A stretch of 37,772 nt of DNA, from assembly GCA_013821985.1 (NCBI GenBank), contig PNJQ01000035.1:1-37772 (forward strand), read 5' to 3'. A model generated the notes under the pieces. That model was not told the DNA's origin and made no database searches. It saw only the letters and a list, made by a program, of their open reading frames with translations. This document shows, one piece after another, positions 23,354-33,248 of this stretch (its first letter is position 1; each line of letters starts with the position of its first letter). The DNA is from Opitutus sp. (GTDB lineage: Bacteria; Verrucomicrobiota; Verrucomicrobiia; Opitutales; Opitutaceae). Position numbers and translations under genes: made by a program.

Positions 23354-24334
23354 CTACAAGCCCGAACACGACGCGGTTTCAAGCGCACGCATTTCGGCGG
23401 GCGTGAGCCGGAAGCCGAGAGCGGCAAAATTATCGTCCAGCTGCACGGGGCGACTGGCGCCGATGATCGGCACGACGGGGAACGCACGCGTCCACAGATA
23501 CGCGAGCACGACGGCGTTGGAGGTCACGCCGCGCGCTCCGGCGATTTCCGCGACGACACGTCCGAGCGCGACGTTGGCGGGCGTGTGAAACTCGTGGCGG
23601 GCGAGTTCGAGCGGACGCTTCCAGAAGGGCAAATTGAGCTTCGTGAAAAAGCCCTTTGCCTGCGCGGTGTAGGGAATGACGGCGATGCCCGTCTCGGCGT
23701 GGAAGGCGTGCATCGCCGCGTCGAGCTTCACCCAACCGTCGAATCCAGGTGGCTTGGCCTGCAAATGACCGAGGCACCAAAATGGCTGATTGGCGACGAA
23801 GCAGAGTTGGCCGCTGCGCTGCGCGTAGTCATGGGCGGCGCGAAGGCGTGGGGTCGTCCAGTTGGATACGCCCCAGGCGCGAATTTTGCCCTCGCGGAGA
23901 AACACATTGAGTGTGTCCACGAAATGCTCGACCGGACGCGTGGGATCGTCGCGGTGCAGCCAATAGAGATCGATCGTCTCGATGCGCAGTTTTTGGAGGC
24001 TGCCCTCGAGATCGGAGCGCAGGTCGGCGGCGGAAGTGCGCGGCGAGGACGCGCGGTCGAGATCGGGATGCGCCCCCTTGGTTGCGATGACGAGGCCGTC
24101 GCGCGTTCGGCGCGCCTGGAGCCAGTCGCCAAGCACGCGTTCGCTGCGGCGCTTTTCACCCGGAATCCAGTCCGAATAGATGCGGGCGGTGTCGATAAAG
24201 TTGCCCCCGAGTTCCACGAAGTGATCGAGCAGCGCGAACGACTCCGCGTCGCTCAATGGCGCCCCGAAAGGCGCCCCGCCGAGACAAAGCGGAGAAATCT
24301 CGAGCGTGGTCCCGGCAAGAGTGACGCGGTCCAT
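23354..24334 (-). CDS. Aldo/keto reductase
   Basis: NAD(P)H-dependent oxidoreductase of the AKR superfamily, about 326 residues in a (beta/alpha)8 barrel. The tetrad can be read: Asp in NFIDTARIYSDW with the following Tyr, Lys in VIATKGAH and His in LYWLHRDDP. The C-terminal phosphate-binding segment appears as VVPIIGASRPVQLDDN. The ATG at 24334 gives the usual family N-terminus. An ATG at 24379 is also possible; it overlaps the surE stop as ATGCTTGA and would allow coupling. It lies downstream of surE on the same strand. The substrate cannot be inferred. Confidence 0.88.
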   Translation of the reverse strand: MDRVTLAGTTLEISPLCLGGAPFGAPLSDAESFALLDHFVELGGNFIDTARIYSDWIPGEKRRSERVLGDWLQARRTRDGLVIATKGAHPDLDRASSPRTSAADLRSDLEGSLQKLRIETIDLYWLHRDDPTRPVEHFVDTLNVFLREGKIRAWGVSNWTTPRLRAAHDYAQRSGQLCFVANQPFWCLGHLQAKPPGFDGWVKLDAAMHAFHAETGIAVIPYTAQAKGFFTKLNLPFWKRPLELARHEFHTPANVALGRVVAEIAGARGVTSNAVVLAYLWTRAFPVVPIIGASRPVQLDDNFAALGFRLTPAEMRALETASCSGL

Positions 24335-24371
24335 GACTCGCAACGATAAGCCTGCTTTCCCAGCGAGCCGA

Positions 24372-25151
24372 TCAAGCATGTCCGAGGCGGCGGTAGTCGA
24401 GAATCGTGTGGCTGATGCAGCCTTGCTCGAGGCAGCGCACGTCGGTCAGCGGCTCGGGAGGCGAGACATCGACGATGTTGCCCCAGATGAGGCGGTGCGA
24501 GCCGTCGTCCGCGGCGGGACTGAACAGGCCGGGCACGTGGACTTGCGCGGGGACCGTGCGGCAGATGCGCGTGTCGGCGGTGCAGGGGAGGGGAAAGTTC
24601 ACGTTGTGGACCGTAAAGCTGTTGGGTGGCACGGTCGGGGCGATGGCGGCGACCAATCTCTCGGCGCGCGCGGCGGAGGCTTTGAGCGTGGCGAGGAGTT
24701 CGCCTTCGGGCTCACCGCCCTTGTCCTTGAGGTGAGCGTAGGTGGCCTCGGTGACATCCTGCGAAAATGCGAAGGCCGGCAAACCGTGCAACGCGCCTTC
24801 CCACGCGCCGGCGACGGTGCCGCTGGCAAGCACGAAGCCGAGCGAGCAATTGAAGCCGACGTTGATGCCGCTGACGACGGCATCGAGCTTTGTGCCGCTG
24901 AGGCAGTGGGCGAGGGCGATGTTGACGCAGTCGGAAGGCGTGCCGTCGAGGATCCAAGTCGGGCAGCCGAAGCCGCGGTCAACGGCGGCGCATTTCACGG
25001 GGCGTGAGCGCGTCTTGGAGGCGCCGGTCCAACTTTGCTCGGTGGCCGGGACGGCAACGAACAGCTCATGTCCGCCGACGCGGAGCGCGTGAACGAGTTC
25101 CTGAAAAAAGAGCGAGTTGATGCCGTCGTCGTTCGTGACGAGGATTTTCAT
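24372..25151 (-). CDS. surE: 5'/3'-nucleotidase SurE
   Basis: Metal-dependent nucleoside monophosphate phosphatase linked to stationary-phase survival and nucleotide salvage. The 259-residue product begins with MKILVTNDDG, with the metal-binding D8/D9. It continues with the family motifs GTPSDCVNIAL and VVSGINVGFN (metal ligand Asn) and ends in the variable dimerisation tail. The ATG at 25151 is chosen because it gives the invariant N-terminus, although the frame is open upstream to 25463. It is divergent from the mutase operon and the aldo/keto reductase follows directly. Confidence 0.93.
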   Translation of the reverse strand: MKILVTNDDGINSLFFQELVHALRVGGHELFVAVPATEQSWTGASKTRSRPVKCAAVDRGFGCPTWILDGTPSDCVNIALAHCLSGTKLDAVVSGINVGFNCSLGFVLASGTVAGAWEGALHGLPAFAFSQDVTEATYAHLKDKGGEPEGELLATLKASAARAERLVAAIAPTVPPNSFTVHNVNFPLPCTADTRICRTVPAQVHVPGLFSPAADDGSHRLIWGNIVDVSPPEPLTDVRCLEQGCISHTILDYRRLGHA

Positions 25152-25311
25152 GGGGCGAGGGTGTGCGAAAGCCGAGGCAACACCCTTGGCCCGCGATTGG
25201 AAAGCGGGAACTCGTGGCCCGTGCTTAGCCGATGGCACAGGTCGAGCGCGTGGGCCAAGCAGCGCGCAGAGCTTCGCAAGCTGCGGTGAGTGACTGACCG
25301 CACACCGGGCT
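25152..25311. promoter_or_regulatory. Divergent gap between surE and the methylmalonyl-CoA operon
   Basis: 160 bases that should contain promoters for surE (left) and the propionate operon (right). I looked for a cobalamin riboswitch, which might be expected before a B12-dependent mutase, and saw no B12-box-like sequence. A small hairpin (GCAGAGCTT-CGC-AAGCTGC, 25266-25284) is present but lacks a U-tract. Confidence 0.4.
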
Positions 25312-27222
25312 ATGCTGCACGCTGCCATGGAACCGCCTGCTGCCGGTCCGCTTTTTGCCGAGTTTCCCGACGTCTCGGACGCCGAGTGGCGTCGGGTTGC
25401 CGAAGAGGCGCTCGAAGGTGCGCCGTTTGAGAAAAAACTCGTCACGCGCACGCCGGAGGGCATCGACCTGCAGCCGATTTACTCGCGGACAGCGGAAGCG
25501 TCGTGGGACCCGCCGGCGAGCGGAGGGGAGCTGCCTCCGTTTCTGCGTGGCGCGGAGCGGCGCGGTCCGCGGCCGAGCGCCTGGTTGATTTGTCAGGCGA
25601 TCCCGGGCGAAACGCCCGCGGCTTTCAATGCGGCGCTCCGCGACGCGCTCGACCGCGGGCAGAACGCCGTCGTGCTGACGGAGGCGCAAGGTTGGACCCG
25701 GGACAGCGAACTCGCCACGGCCCTGGCCGAGGTTGATCTGACGGCGGTGCCGCTCATCGCTCACGTGCGGAGCGAAGGAAGCGCATTCGCGCGCGCGCTG
25801 TTTGCGTGGGCGACCAGCGCGGGCGTGTCAGCGCGCGCGCTGCACGGGGGAATTCTCAGCGATCCGCTTTCGAGTTGGGTGCAACACGGCGGATTGTCGC
25901 GCGCGTGGGAGCACTGTCTCGATGAAATGGCGGACGTGACGCAGCAGGTCGCCCGCCGCGGGAGTCCGCTGCGCACCATCGGCGTGGACGGTGCGATTTG
26001 GACCGATGCCGGTGCGAATGCCGTGCAGGAACTCGCGTTCGCGCTGGCGACGGCCGTGGAATACTCCCGCGCGCTCGCGGCGCGCGGCGTGAATCACGAC
26101 GCCGCGGCCGCGCGCACGCTGTTCACATTCGGCTTGGGCTCACATTTCTTCATGCAAGTGGCGAAGCTGCGGGCGGCGCGGCTGCTGTGGGCGCGCGCAA
26201 TGGAGGCAGCCGGCGGAAGCGAACAAGCCCAGCGGCTGGTGTGCCACGGGCGCACGACGCTCTGGAACAAGTCTGCGCTCGATCCGCACGTGAATCTGCT
26301 GCGCACGACCGCCGAGAGTTTCGCGGGCGTGATGGGTGGCGTTGCGGGTCTGCAGATCGCGCCGTTCGATTGCTGCTCCGAGAGATCCGGGCCATTGGCC
26401 GAGCGACTCGCGCGCAATCTGCCGATTATTCTGGCTGAGGAATGTCAGCTGGCGCGCGTCGCCGATCCGGCGGGGGGATCGTGGTTCGTGGAGACGCTGA
26501 CACGGGAGCTCGCGACCAAAGCCTGGACGCTCTTTCAGGAAATTGAAGCACTCGGCGGAATGGCGGCGGCGTTGCGCCTGGGGCATCCGCAAGCCGTGAT
26601 TCTGCAAAACGCCACGGGGCAGATCGAGGCAGTGGAATCGCGTCGCGAAGGCCTGATCGGGGTGAATTTGCATCCGAATCTGCGGGAACAGGTCAGCGCG
26701 CATCCTCGACGGTCCGCACCGCGGCCCGCAGCGCCGGTTGCCCCCATCACGCCGGTTGCGCCGCGGCGGCGCGCCGAACCGTTCGAAGAGTTGCGGCGGC
26801 GTTTGGCGGTCTTCACGGATCGCACGGGTCAGCGCCCGACGGTGTTTCTGGCGAAACTCGGTCCGCGCAAGCAGCACGCGGCGCGGGCCGAGTTTTCGGC
26901 GGCATTTTTCGCCGCTGGCGGGTTCGAGGTGCCGGTCAGCGCCGCTTGCGATGCCGTCCCGGCTGCGGTCGCCGCGGCGCGCGCCGCGCACGCCTCGATC
27001 GTGGTGATCTGCTCCACCGACGATACGCACCCGCAGATCGTGCCGGCTTTCGCGAGGGCCGTGAAATCCGCGCACCCTGCTCCGCTCATCGTGCTCGCCG
27101 GCTGGCCGGCCACACCGGAATTGCAGGCGCAGTTCCGCACGGCGGGCGTGGACGAGTTCATTCACCTGCGCGCGAACTGTGCGCACCTGCTCGCCGGTTT
27201 CATGGACCGGCTCGGGTTCTGA
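25312..27222 (+). CDS. mutA: Methylmalonyl-CoA mutase small (non-B12-binding) subunit
   Basis: Structural partner of the catalytic mutase subunit in the succinyl-CoA/methylmalonyl-CoA rearrangement. 636 residues, with a diverged TIM-barrel domain (about 30-430; still readable are [20 protein letters not shown] and the [21 protein letters not shown] stretch) and a C-terminal Rossmann-like domain. The cobalamin motif DxHxxG is missing: where MutB reads GQDGHDRG this protein reads GPRKQHAAR. It therefore does not bind B12, as in the alpha-beta mutases of Propionibacterium. The start could also be the ATG at 25327 (MEPPAAG); neither has a strong Shine-Dalgarno. First gene of a nine-gene operon; mutB begins 10 bases after the stop. 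Confidence 0.9.
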   Translation: MLHAAMEPPAAGPLFAEFPDVSDAEWRRVAEEALEGAPFEKKLVTRTPEGIDLQPIYSRTAEASWDPPASGGELPPFLRGAERRGPRPSAWLICQAIPGETPAAFNAALRDALDRGQNAVVLTEAQGWTRDSELATALAEVDLTAVPLIAHVRSEGSAFARALFAWATSAGVSARALHGGILSDPLSSWVQHGGLSRAWEHCLDEMADVTQQVARRGSPLRTIGVDGAIWTDAGANAVQELAFALATAVEYSRALAARGVNHDAAAARTLFTFGLGSHFFMQVAKLRAARLLWARAMEAAGGSEQAQRLVCHGRTTLWNKSALDPHVNLLRTTAESFAGVMGGVAGLQIAPFDCCSERSGPLAERLARNLPIILAEECQLARVADPAGGSWFVETLTRELATKAWTLFQEIEALGGMAAALRLGHPQAVILQNATGQIEAVESRREGLIGVNLHPNLREQVSAHPRRSAPRPAAPVAPITPVAPRRRAEPFEELRRRLAVFTDRTGQRPTVFLAKLGPRKQHAARAEFSAAFFAAGGFEVPVSAACDAVPAAVAAARAAHASIVVICSTDDTHPQIVPAFARAVKSAHPAPLIVLAGWPATPELQAQFRTAGVDEFIHLRANCAHLLAGFMDRLGF

Positions 27223-27232
27223 GGATCACACG

Positions 27233-29383
27233 ATGAGTTTTCCCGATTACACCAAGGTCCCGTTCCAAATTCCACGGCAGCGGGCGGAAGGTGCCGCGCT
27301 GGCCGGTGCCGGTGCCGAAGAATGGGAGACATTGGAGCAGCTGTCCGTGAAGCCGATCTACACGCGCGAGAATTTGCGCGGACTGGAACATCTCGGCTTC
27401 ACGGCGGGAGTGGCACCGTTTTTGCGCGGGCCCTACGCGACCATGTATGTGCAAAAGCCGTGGACGATCCGGCAATACGCCGGATTCTCCACGGCGGCGG
27501 AATCGAATGCGTTCTACAAGCGCAATCTCGCGGCGGGGCAGATGGGCTTGTCCGTGGCGTTCGACCTCGCGACGCATCGCGGCTACGACAGCGACCATCC
27601 GCGCGTCGCGGGCGATGTGGGTAAGGCGGGCGTGGCGGTGGACAGCGTCATCGACATGCAGCGGCTCTTTGACGGCATCCCGCTTGATCGAATCAGCGTG
27701 TCGATGACGATGAACGGCGCGGTGCTGCCGGTGCTGGCGTTCTACATCGTGGCGGCGCTCGAGCAGGGCGTGAAGCTCGAGCAACTGAGCGGCACGATCC
27801 AGAACGACATTCTGAAGGAATACATGGTGCGGAACACCTACATCTATCCGCCCGCGCCTTCGATGCGCATCGTGGCCGACATTTTCGCGTTCACGTCGCA
27901 GCAGATGCCAAGGTTCAATTCGATTTCGATTTCCGGTTACCACATGCAGGAAGCCGGTGCCACGGCCGACCTCGAGTTGGCCTACACCCTCGCCGACGGG
28001 CTCGAGTATTTGCGCACGGGTCTGCAAGCCGGCATCCTGATCGACGCGTTCGCGCCGCGGCTGTCGTTCTTCTGGGCGCAGGGAAAAAATTTCTTCATGG
28101 AAGTCGCCAAGATGCGCGCGGCGCGGCTGCTTTGGGCGAAGCTGGTGAAAGCGTTCGATCCGCAGAACCCGAAATCGATGGCGTTGCGCACGCACTCGCA
28201 GACTTCGGGCTGGTCGCTCACCGAGCAGGATCCGTTCAACAACGTCGCGCGCACGTGCGTCGAGGCGATGGCGGCCGTGATGGGACACACGCAATCGCTC
28301 CACACCAACTCGCTCGACGAGGCCATCGCGCTGCCGACGGATTTTTCCGCGCGCATCGCGCGGAATACGCAGCTCTTTTTGCAGGCGGAGTCGGGCCTGT
28401 GCAGCGTCGTCGATCCATGGGGCGGCAGCTATTACGTCGAGCGGCTCACGCACGAGCTCGCGCACAAGGCCTGGGTGCATCTGCAGGAGATCGAACAACT
28501 CGGCGGCATGGCCAAGGCCATCGAGACCGGTTTGCCCAAGCTGCGGATCGAGGAAGCCGCCGCGCGCCGGCAGGCGATGATCGATTCCGGCGACGAGACC
28601 ATCGTCGGCGTCAATAAGCACCGCCTCGAGTGCGAGGAACCGATGGAAATTCGCGAGGTGGACAACTCCGCGGTGCGCGAAGCGCAGATCAAGCAACTGC
28701 ACGAATTGAAGGCCGCGCGCGACACCGTCGCCGTGCAGCGCGCGCTTGAGGCGCTGACGGTCGCCGCCCGCAGCGGGCAAGGCAATCTGCTTGCGCTCGC
28801 CATCGATGCCGCGCGCGCACGCGCCACGCTGGGCGAGATTTCGGACGCTCTCGAAGTCGTGTTTGGACGCTACCAGGCGCAGATCCGCTCGGTGTCCGGC
28901 GTTTACCACCGCACCTTTGCGCAACGCGGAGAGGTCGAGCGCGTGCGCGAACTGACCAATGCGTTCGCCGAGCGCGACGGACGCCGGCCGCGCATCCTGA
29001 TCGCGAAGCTCGGACAGGACGGACACGACCGCGGGGCGAAGGTGGTGGCGACCGCGCTGGCCGACATGGGATTCGATGTCGATATCGGGCCGCTCTTTCA
29101 GACGCCGGAGGAAGCGGCGCGCGATGCCGTGGAGAACGACGTGCACATTGTCGCGATGAGTTCGCTGGCGGCGGGACACAAGACACTCCTCCCGCAACTT
29201 GTCGCGGCGCTGAAAGTTCACGGACGTGACGATATCCTCGTCGTGGTTGGGGGTGTCATTCCCGCACAAGATTACGGGTATCTCTATCAACAGGGTGCCG
29301 CTGCGGTTTTCGGTCCCGGCACGCCCATTCCGCGCTCCGCGGCGACGCTGCTCGAGAAGCTCGGCGTCGTCCAAGTAGCATAG
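27233..29383 (+). CDS. mutB: Methylmalonyl-CoA mutase large, B12-binding subunit
   Basis: Catalytic adenosylcobalamin-dependent subunit that interconverts succinyl-CoA and (R)-methylmalonyl-CoA. 716 residues, the usual length. The TIM barrel shows the substrate-channel segments [20 protein letters not shown] and [16 protein letters not shown]. The C-terminal B12 domain has D596-G-H598-D-R-G601, whose His is the lower cobalt ligand, followed by SSLAAGH and [12 protein letters not shown]. The ATG at 27233 is preceded by GAGG at 27221-27224, overlapping the mutA stop. Downstream lie the G-protein chaperone and the epimerase that complete the mutase system. Confidence 0.97.
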   Translation: MSFPDYTKVPFQIPRQRAEGAALAGAGAEEWETLEQLSVKPIYTRENLRGLEHLGFTAGVAPFLRGPYATMYVQKPWTIRQYAGFSTAAESNAFYKRNLAAGQMGLSVAFDLATHRGYDSDHPRVAGDVGKAGVAVDSVIDMQRLFDGIPLDRISVSMTMNGAVLPVLAFYIVAALEQGVKLEQLSGTIQNDILKEYMVRNTYIYPPAPSMRIVADIFAFTSQQMPRFNSISISGYHMQEAGATADLELAYTLADGLEYLRTGLQAGILIDAFAPRLSFFWAQGKNFFMEVAKMRAARLLWAKLVKAFDPQNPKSMALRTHSQTSGWSLTEQDPFNNVARTCVEAMAAVMGHTQSLHTNSLDEAIALPTDFSARIARNTQLFLQAESGLCSVVDPWGGSYYVERLTHELAHKAWVHLQEIEQLGGMAKAIETGLPKLRIEEAAARRQAMIDSGDETIVGVNKHRLECEEPMEIREVDNSAVREAQIKQLHELKAARDTVAVQRALEALTVAARSGQGNLLALAIDAARARATLGEISDALEVVFGRYQAQIRSVSGVYHRTFAQRGEVERVRELTNAFAERDGRRPRILIAKLGQDGHDRGAKVVATALADMGFDVDIGPLFQTPEEAARDAVENDVHIVAMSSLAAGHKTLLPQLVAALKVHGRDDILVVVGGVIPAQDYGYLYQQGAAAVFGPGTPIPRSAATLLEKLGVVQVA

Positions 29384-29422
29384 CCGCACGCAGCGCGGGC
29401 ACATTCCGATTCCAACGACGCG

Positions 29423-30448
29423 ATGACACCCTTCCCGCCATCACGCGCCGGTCCCAAGCGTCACACTGCCGTGGCGGTGCCTGCCCTGGCCGCAGGCATT
29501 CTCAGGAGTGACCGCACGGCGCTCGCGCGAGGCATCACGCTGATTGAAAGCCGCAGGTCCGCCGATCGGGCGCGGGCCGATGAATTGCTGCAACGGCTCG
29601 CGCTGCACGCGGGTGGCGCGGTGCGCGTCGGCATCAGCGGGCCGCCCGGCGCCGGCAAGAGCACGTTCATCGACGCGCTCGGACTGCAGCTTTGCTCGGC
29701 GGGGAAACGCGTCGCCGTGCTCTCCGTCGATCCGAGCAGCCCGGTGACCCACGGCAGTATTCTGGGCGACAAGGCACGGATGGAAAGACTCTCGCGTGAG
29801 CCGAACGCTTTCATCCGCCCATCGCCGAGCGGGGGTGAGCTAGGCGGCGTGGCGCGGCGCACCCGCGAGACCATCGCGCTGTGCGAAGCGGCCGGCTACG
29901 ATGTCGTGCTGGTCGAGACGGTGGGCGTGGGTCAGAGCGAGGTCGTGGTGCGTGGCATGGTTGATTGTTTCCTCGTGCTGCTGCTCGCCGGGGCGGGCGA
30001 CGAACTGCAGGGCATCAAGAAAGGCGTGATCGAACTCGCGGATGTGCTCGCGGTGAACAAGGCCGACGGCGAAAACCGCGGCCGGGCCGACGTCGCCCAG
30101 CGCCAGGTGAGCCGCGCGTTGCATTATCTTTCCGCGCCGGAGGGCCTCTGGCAGGCGCCCGTGCTGACGTGTTCCGCACTGACGGGCGAGGGTGTCGCGG
30201 AGGTTTGGCAGGCGGTGGAACGCTTCGTGGCCCAGGCGCGGGCGAGCGGTGCGTTCGCGGCGCGGCGTCGCGCGCAGGCGCTGGCGTGGCTCGACGCGTT
30301 GGTGACCGACGGCGTGCGCGAGGCGTTTGCCGCGCATCCGGACGTGCAGCGATTGCGCCGGGAATTGGAATTAAAGGTGGCGGCCGGGCTTGTGCCGGCG
30401 CCGGCGGCCGCGCGGCTGCTGCTGAACGCGACAGGGTGGACCGCGTGA
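29423..30448 (+). CDS. meaB: Methylmalonyl-CoA mutase-associated GTPase (MeaB/ArgK family)
   Basis: G3E-type P-loop GTPase that gates cobalamin loading and protects or repairs methylmalonyl-CoA mutase. 341 residues with Walker A GPPGAGKST (73-81), the MeaB-specific VLSVDPSSPVTHGSILGDKARM, the ETVGVGQSE switch region and the guanine-specificity motif NKAD. A C-terminal helical dimerisation tail follows. It starts 39 bases after mutB. The location next to mutAB supports the mutase-chaperone role over the older name ArgK (arginine transport). Confidence 0.95.
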   Translation: MTPFPPSRAGPKRHTAVAVPALAAGILRSDRTALARGITLIESRRSADRARADELLQRLALHAGGAVRVGISGPPGAGKSTFIDALGLQLCSAGKRVAVLSVDPSSPVTHGSILGDKARMERLSREPNAFIRPSPSGGELGGVARRTRETIALCEAAGYDVVLVETVGVGQSEVVVRGMVDCFLVLLLAGAGDELQGIKKGVIELADVLAVNKADGENRGRADVAQRQVSRALHYLSAPEGLWQAPVLTCSALTGEGVAEVWQAVERFVAQARASGAFAARRRAQALAWLDALVTDGVREAFAAHPDVQRLRRELELKVAAGLVPAPAAARLLLNATGWTA

Positions 30449-30515
30449 GCTGCGCGTCGTTGTCGCCAAGATACGCGCAGTCCGCGCGCACCTCGTCGCG
30501 TATCATCCCATTGTT

Positions 30516-30520
30516 GGAGG
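30516..30520 (+). promoter_or_regulatory. Strong Shine-Dalgarno of the epimerase gene
   Basis: GGAGG, 7 bases before the ATG at 30528, in the only sizeable gap (79 bases) between meaB and the downstream genes. It fixes the epimerase start. Confidence 0.7.
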
Positions 30521-30527
30521 AATCTTC

Positions 30528-30950
30528 ATGATCACAGCCATCGATCACCTCGGCATCGCGGTCCGCTCGCTGGACGAAGCGGTGCCGCTGTATGAATCTG
30601 CGCTCGGACTGAAATGTCTCGGGCGCGAGGAGGTGCCTTCCCAGCAGGTGCGGACCGCGTTTTTCGACGCGGGTGGCGTGCACCTGGAGTTGCTCGAGCC
30701 GACTTCACCCGACAGCGCGGTGGGAAGATTTCTCAGCGAGCGCGGCGAGGGGATTCATCATGTGGCGTTTCGCACGGACGACATCGCGGGTCAGTTGCAG
30801 CAGGCCGCGGCGGCGGGCGTGCGGCTGATTCACGAGAAACCGTTCGCGGGAGCGGCGGGCAAGCAAGTCGCGTTTCTTCACCCGAAGTCCACGCGCGGGG
30901 TTCTGACCGAACTCTGCGCGCTCCAACCGGGCGCGACGGGCGCCCACTGA
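30528..30950 (+). CDS. mce: Methylmalonyl-CoA epimerase
   Basis: Vicinal-oxygen-chelate fold enzyme that interconverts (R)- and (S)-methylmalonyl-CoA, so the mutase product can be used by the decarboxylase. 140 residues, the usual size. The N-terminal DHLGIAV carries metal ligand H7; the central GEGIHHVAFRTDDI supplies another His (77/78) and the C-terminal VLTELCA the acidic ligand E128. The start is fixed by GGAGG at 30516. The carboxyltransferase gene follows, with a GAGGA overlapping this stop codon. Confidence 0.94.
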   Translation: MITAIDHLGIAVRSLDEAVPLYESALGLKCLGREEVPSQQVRTAFFDAGGVHLELLEPTSPDSAVGRFLSERGEGIHHVAFRTDDIAGQLQQAAAAGVRLIHEKPFAGAAGKQVAFLHPKSTRGVLTELCALQPGATGAH

Positions 30951-30961
30951 GGAACTGACTT

Positions 30962-32515
30962 ATGCCCATTGACCCGGGACTGCTCCAGCAACTGGAGGAG
31001 AGGCGCCGCATTGCGTTCAATGCGGGCGGCGCGGATAAACTGGCCGAACGAAAAGCGAAGGGCCTGCTCAGCGCCCGCGAACGCCTTGCGGCGTTGTTCG
31101 AACCAGGGACCTTCCTCGAGTTCGGCGTGCACGCCCAGCACGACGCGCATCATTTCGGTCTGGAGGACAAGGTGCTGCCCTGCGATGGCGTGATCACCGG
31201 CGTGGGTTACGTGGGCGGCCGGCCGGTCGCGGCCTACGCGCAGGATTTCACGGTCGGCGGCGGCGCGGTTGGGCGCATCCATGCAAAAAAAATCTGCGAC
31301 TTGATGGATTACGCCCAGCAATGCGGCATCCCCATGGTCGGGTTCAATGACTCGGGCGGCGCGCGCATTCAGGAGGGGGATGTTTCGCTCTCCGGTTATG
31401 GTCAGGTGTTTTTCCGCAATGTGCTGCTCTCCGGAGTGGTGCCGCAAATCTCCGTCATCGCCGGCCCGTGCGCCGGCGGCGCGGCGTATTCGCCGGCGCT
31501 GACGGATTTCATCATCATGACGCGCAAGAACGCACAGATGTTCATCTGCGGGCCGGACGTGATCAAGGCGGCGACGGGTCAGACCGTGTCGATGGAAGAG
31601 ATCGGCAGCGCCGCGGCGCACGCGAGTGTGAGCGGGAATATCCATTTCATTGCCGAGGATGAGGCTCACGCGATCGCGCTTGTGCAGAAGCTGCATTCGT
31701 TTCTGCCCTCGAACAACGTGATGGACCCGCCGCATCGGCCGACGCCGGCGGTCGTCCTCGATCGCGACCCGGGCATGAATGATCTCGTGCCGGCGGATCC
31801 CAAGGCGCCGATTGACGTGCAAAAGGTCATCGCACGGCTGGTCGATGGCGGTGATTTCTTCGAGGTGCAACGGGAGTTCGCCAAGAACCTCGTCGTGGGC
31901 TTTGCGCGCATCCAGGGCATCGTCGTCGGTCTCGTGGCGAACCAGCCGCTCGTGAAGGCCGGCACGCTCGACATCGATTCGTCGGACAAGGGCGCGCGGT
32001 TCATCCGCTTCTGCAATATCTTCAGTATCCCGCTCGTCACATTGGTGGACATTCCGGGTTTTCTCCCCGGCGTGGTGCAGGAGCGCGGGGGCATCATTCG
32101 GCATGGCGCAAAAATGCTCTTCGCCTACGGGGCTTCGACGGTGCCGAAAATCACCATCATCATGCGGAAGTCGTATGGCGGTGCCTACCTCGCGATGTGT
32201 TCGAAGGACATGGGCGCCGACCTCGTCTATGCGTGGCCGTGCGCCGAAATCGCCGTGATGGGTGCCGACGGGGCGGTGAACATTCTTTATCGCAAGGAAA
32301 TCGCCGCCGCGACCGACAAGGCGGCCAAGGCAAAGGAGCTCGCGAGTGAGTATCGTGAGAAATTCGCCTCGCCCTACGAGGCCGCGAGCAAGGCGGTGAT
32401 CACTGACGTGATCGAGCCGGCGCAGACACGCGGCATTGTTGCGATGGCGCTGCGGCAGACGCTTTCGAAGCGCGAAACCCGGCCGCCCAAAAAGCACGGC
32501 AACATCCCTCTCTAG
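30962..32515 (+). CDS. mmdA: Methylmalonyl-CoA decarboxylase carboxyltransferase (alpha) subunit
   Basis: Carboxyltransferase of the acyl-CoA carboxylase beta / MmdA family, 517 residues in two crotonase-like halves. Oxyanion and CoA-binding glycine pairs are visible in FNDSGGARIQEG, AGPCAGGAAYSPAL and, in the second half, IPGFLPGVVQERGGIIRHGA and RKSYGGAYLAM. Sequence alone cannot separate propionyl-CoA carboxylase PccB from decarboxylase MmdA. The downstream biotin carrier, OadG-like anchor and Na+-pump subunit, and the absence of a biotin carboxylase, favour the decarboxylase: it moves the carboxyl group of (S)-methylmalonyl-CoA to biotin and yields propionyl-CoA. The ATG at 30962 follows GAGGA. 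Confidence 0.9.
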   Translation: MPIDPGLLQQLEERRRIAFNAGGADKLAERKAKGLLSARERLAALFEPGTFLEFGVHAQHDAHHFGLEDKVLPCDGVITGVGYVGGRPVAAYAQDFTVGGGAVGRIHAKKICDLMDYAQQCGIPMVGFNDSGGARIQEGDVSLSGYGQVFFRNVLLSGVVPQISVIAGPCAGGAAYSPALTDFIIMTRKNAQMFICGPDVIKAATGQTVSMEEIGSAAAHASVSGNIHFIAEDEAHAIALVQKLHSFLPSNNVMDPPHRPTPAVVLDRDPGMNDLVPADPKAPIDVQKVIARLVDGGDFFEVQREFAKNLVVGFARIQGIVVGLVANQPLVKAGTLDIDSSDKGARFIRFCNIFSIPLVTLVDIPGFLPGVVQERGGIIRHGAKMLFAYGASTVPKITIIMRKSYGGAYLAMCSKDMGADLVYAWPCAEIAVMGADGAVNILYRKEIAAATDKAAKAKELASEYREKFASPYEAASKAVITDVIEPAQTRGIVAMALRQTLSKRETRPPKKHGNIPL

Positions 32516-32526
32516 TCCTTTCCGCC

Positions 32527-32907
32527 ATGAAAAAACTCCGTGTTACTGTGGATGGCCGTGCGTTCGATGTGACCGTTGAGGTGCTCGATGAGCAGGTGGT
32601 CGCGCCGTCGGCGGCGCGCCTCGCTCCCGAGCTTCCGGTGATTCCGCTCGCGCCGCCGGCGACCGTGCCCGCCGCACCGCGCGCGAGCGCCGCACCGGGG
32701 CAGATCTTGTGCCCGATTGCGGGCAAAGTCGTTTCCATCGCCGTGAAGGCCGGACAGGCCGTCGCCGAAGGCGCCGTGTTGCTCACGCTCGATGCGATGA
32801 AGATGAACACCTTCGTCTATGCGCCGCAGGCGGGCACGGTGACGGCGGTGCACGTGCAGCCCGGCGACGCGGTCGAAGAGTCCGCGGCGCTCCTCACTTT
32901 GAAATGA
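32527..32907 (+). CDS. mmdC: Biotin carrier protein of methylmalonyl-CoA decarboxylase
   Basis: A 126-residue biotinyl carrier. A short N-terminal beta segment (MKKLRVTVDGRAFDVTVE) is followed by an Ala/Pro-rich flexible linker (about 27-57) and a lipoyl/biotinyl domain. K92 in the DAMKMN motif is the biotin attachment site. In the decarboxylase complex it carries CO2 from the carboxyltransferase to the membrane pump. It starts 11 bases after mmdA and is followed by the OadG-like gene after one base. A biotin ligase is encoded at the end of the same operon. Confidence 0.94.
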   Translation: MKKLRVTVDGRAFDVTVEVLDEQVVAPSAARLAPELPVIPLAPPATVPAAPRASAAPGQILCPIAGKVVSIAVKAGQAVAEGAVLLTLDAMKMNTFVYAPQAGTVTAVHVQPGDAVEESAALLTLK

Positions 32908-32908
32908 C

Positions 32909-33241
32909 GTGACGCTTCCGACGATTTTCGACACGCTTGCCTATCAGTTCACTGGTTTGGCCGTGGTCTTCACGGCGTTGGGCTTGATCTGGGGATTGCT
33001 CGAATTGATCGGTCTCGTCTTCCGTCGGAGCACACGGGAGGTGGAGTCGGCGGTCGTTCCGCTCGCGTCAGAGGTTCCCGCAGCAGACGTGCTCACCCCT
33101 GCGGTGGTCGCCGCGATTGGGGCTGCCGTGCACGAGACGCTCGGTCCGGGGAAGCGCATCAAGGCAATCGTTCCCGTGGCGACGCCGGACTGGGCGCGTG
33201 AAGGACGGCGCCAGATTTTCTCGTCCCACCAACCGCGTTGA
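32909..33241 (+). CDS. mmdD: OadG-like small membrane subunit of the decarboxylase
   Basis: A 110-residue protein from GTG 32909, one base after the biotin carrier stop. It has a single N-terminal membrane helix (about 13-38, GLAVVFTALGLIWGLLELIG), then an Ala/Val-rich acidic stretch and a basic tail ending near DWAREGRRQIF. This is the pattern of OadG_beta/MmdD proteins, which assemble and stabilise the Na+-pumping decarboxylase by linking the carboxyltransferase to the membrane subunit. Sequence conservation in this family is low, so the call leans on topology, size and position. Confidence 0.8.
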   Translation: MTLPTIFDTLAYQFTGLAVVFTALGLIWGLLELIGLVFRRSTREVESAVVPLASEVPAADVLTPAVVAAIGAAVHETLGPGKRIKAIVPVATPDWAREGRRQIFSSHQPR

Positions 33242-33248
33242 GGCGCCT

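Noticed and set aside
25152..25311. Cobalamin riboswitch before the mutase operon
   Set aside because: No B12-box-like sequence or matching stems could be seen; the gap is also short for such an element.
30962..32515. Propionyl-CoA carboxylase beta subunit (PccB) as the name for the carboxyltransferase
   Set aside because: No biotin carboxylase gene is present, while a separate biotin carrier, an OadG-like subunit and a Na+-pump subunit follow directly, so a decarboxylase fits better. Sequence alone would allow either.
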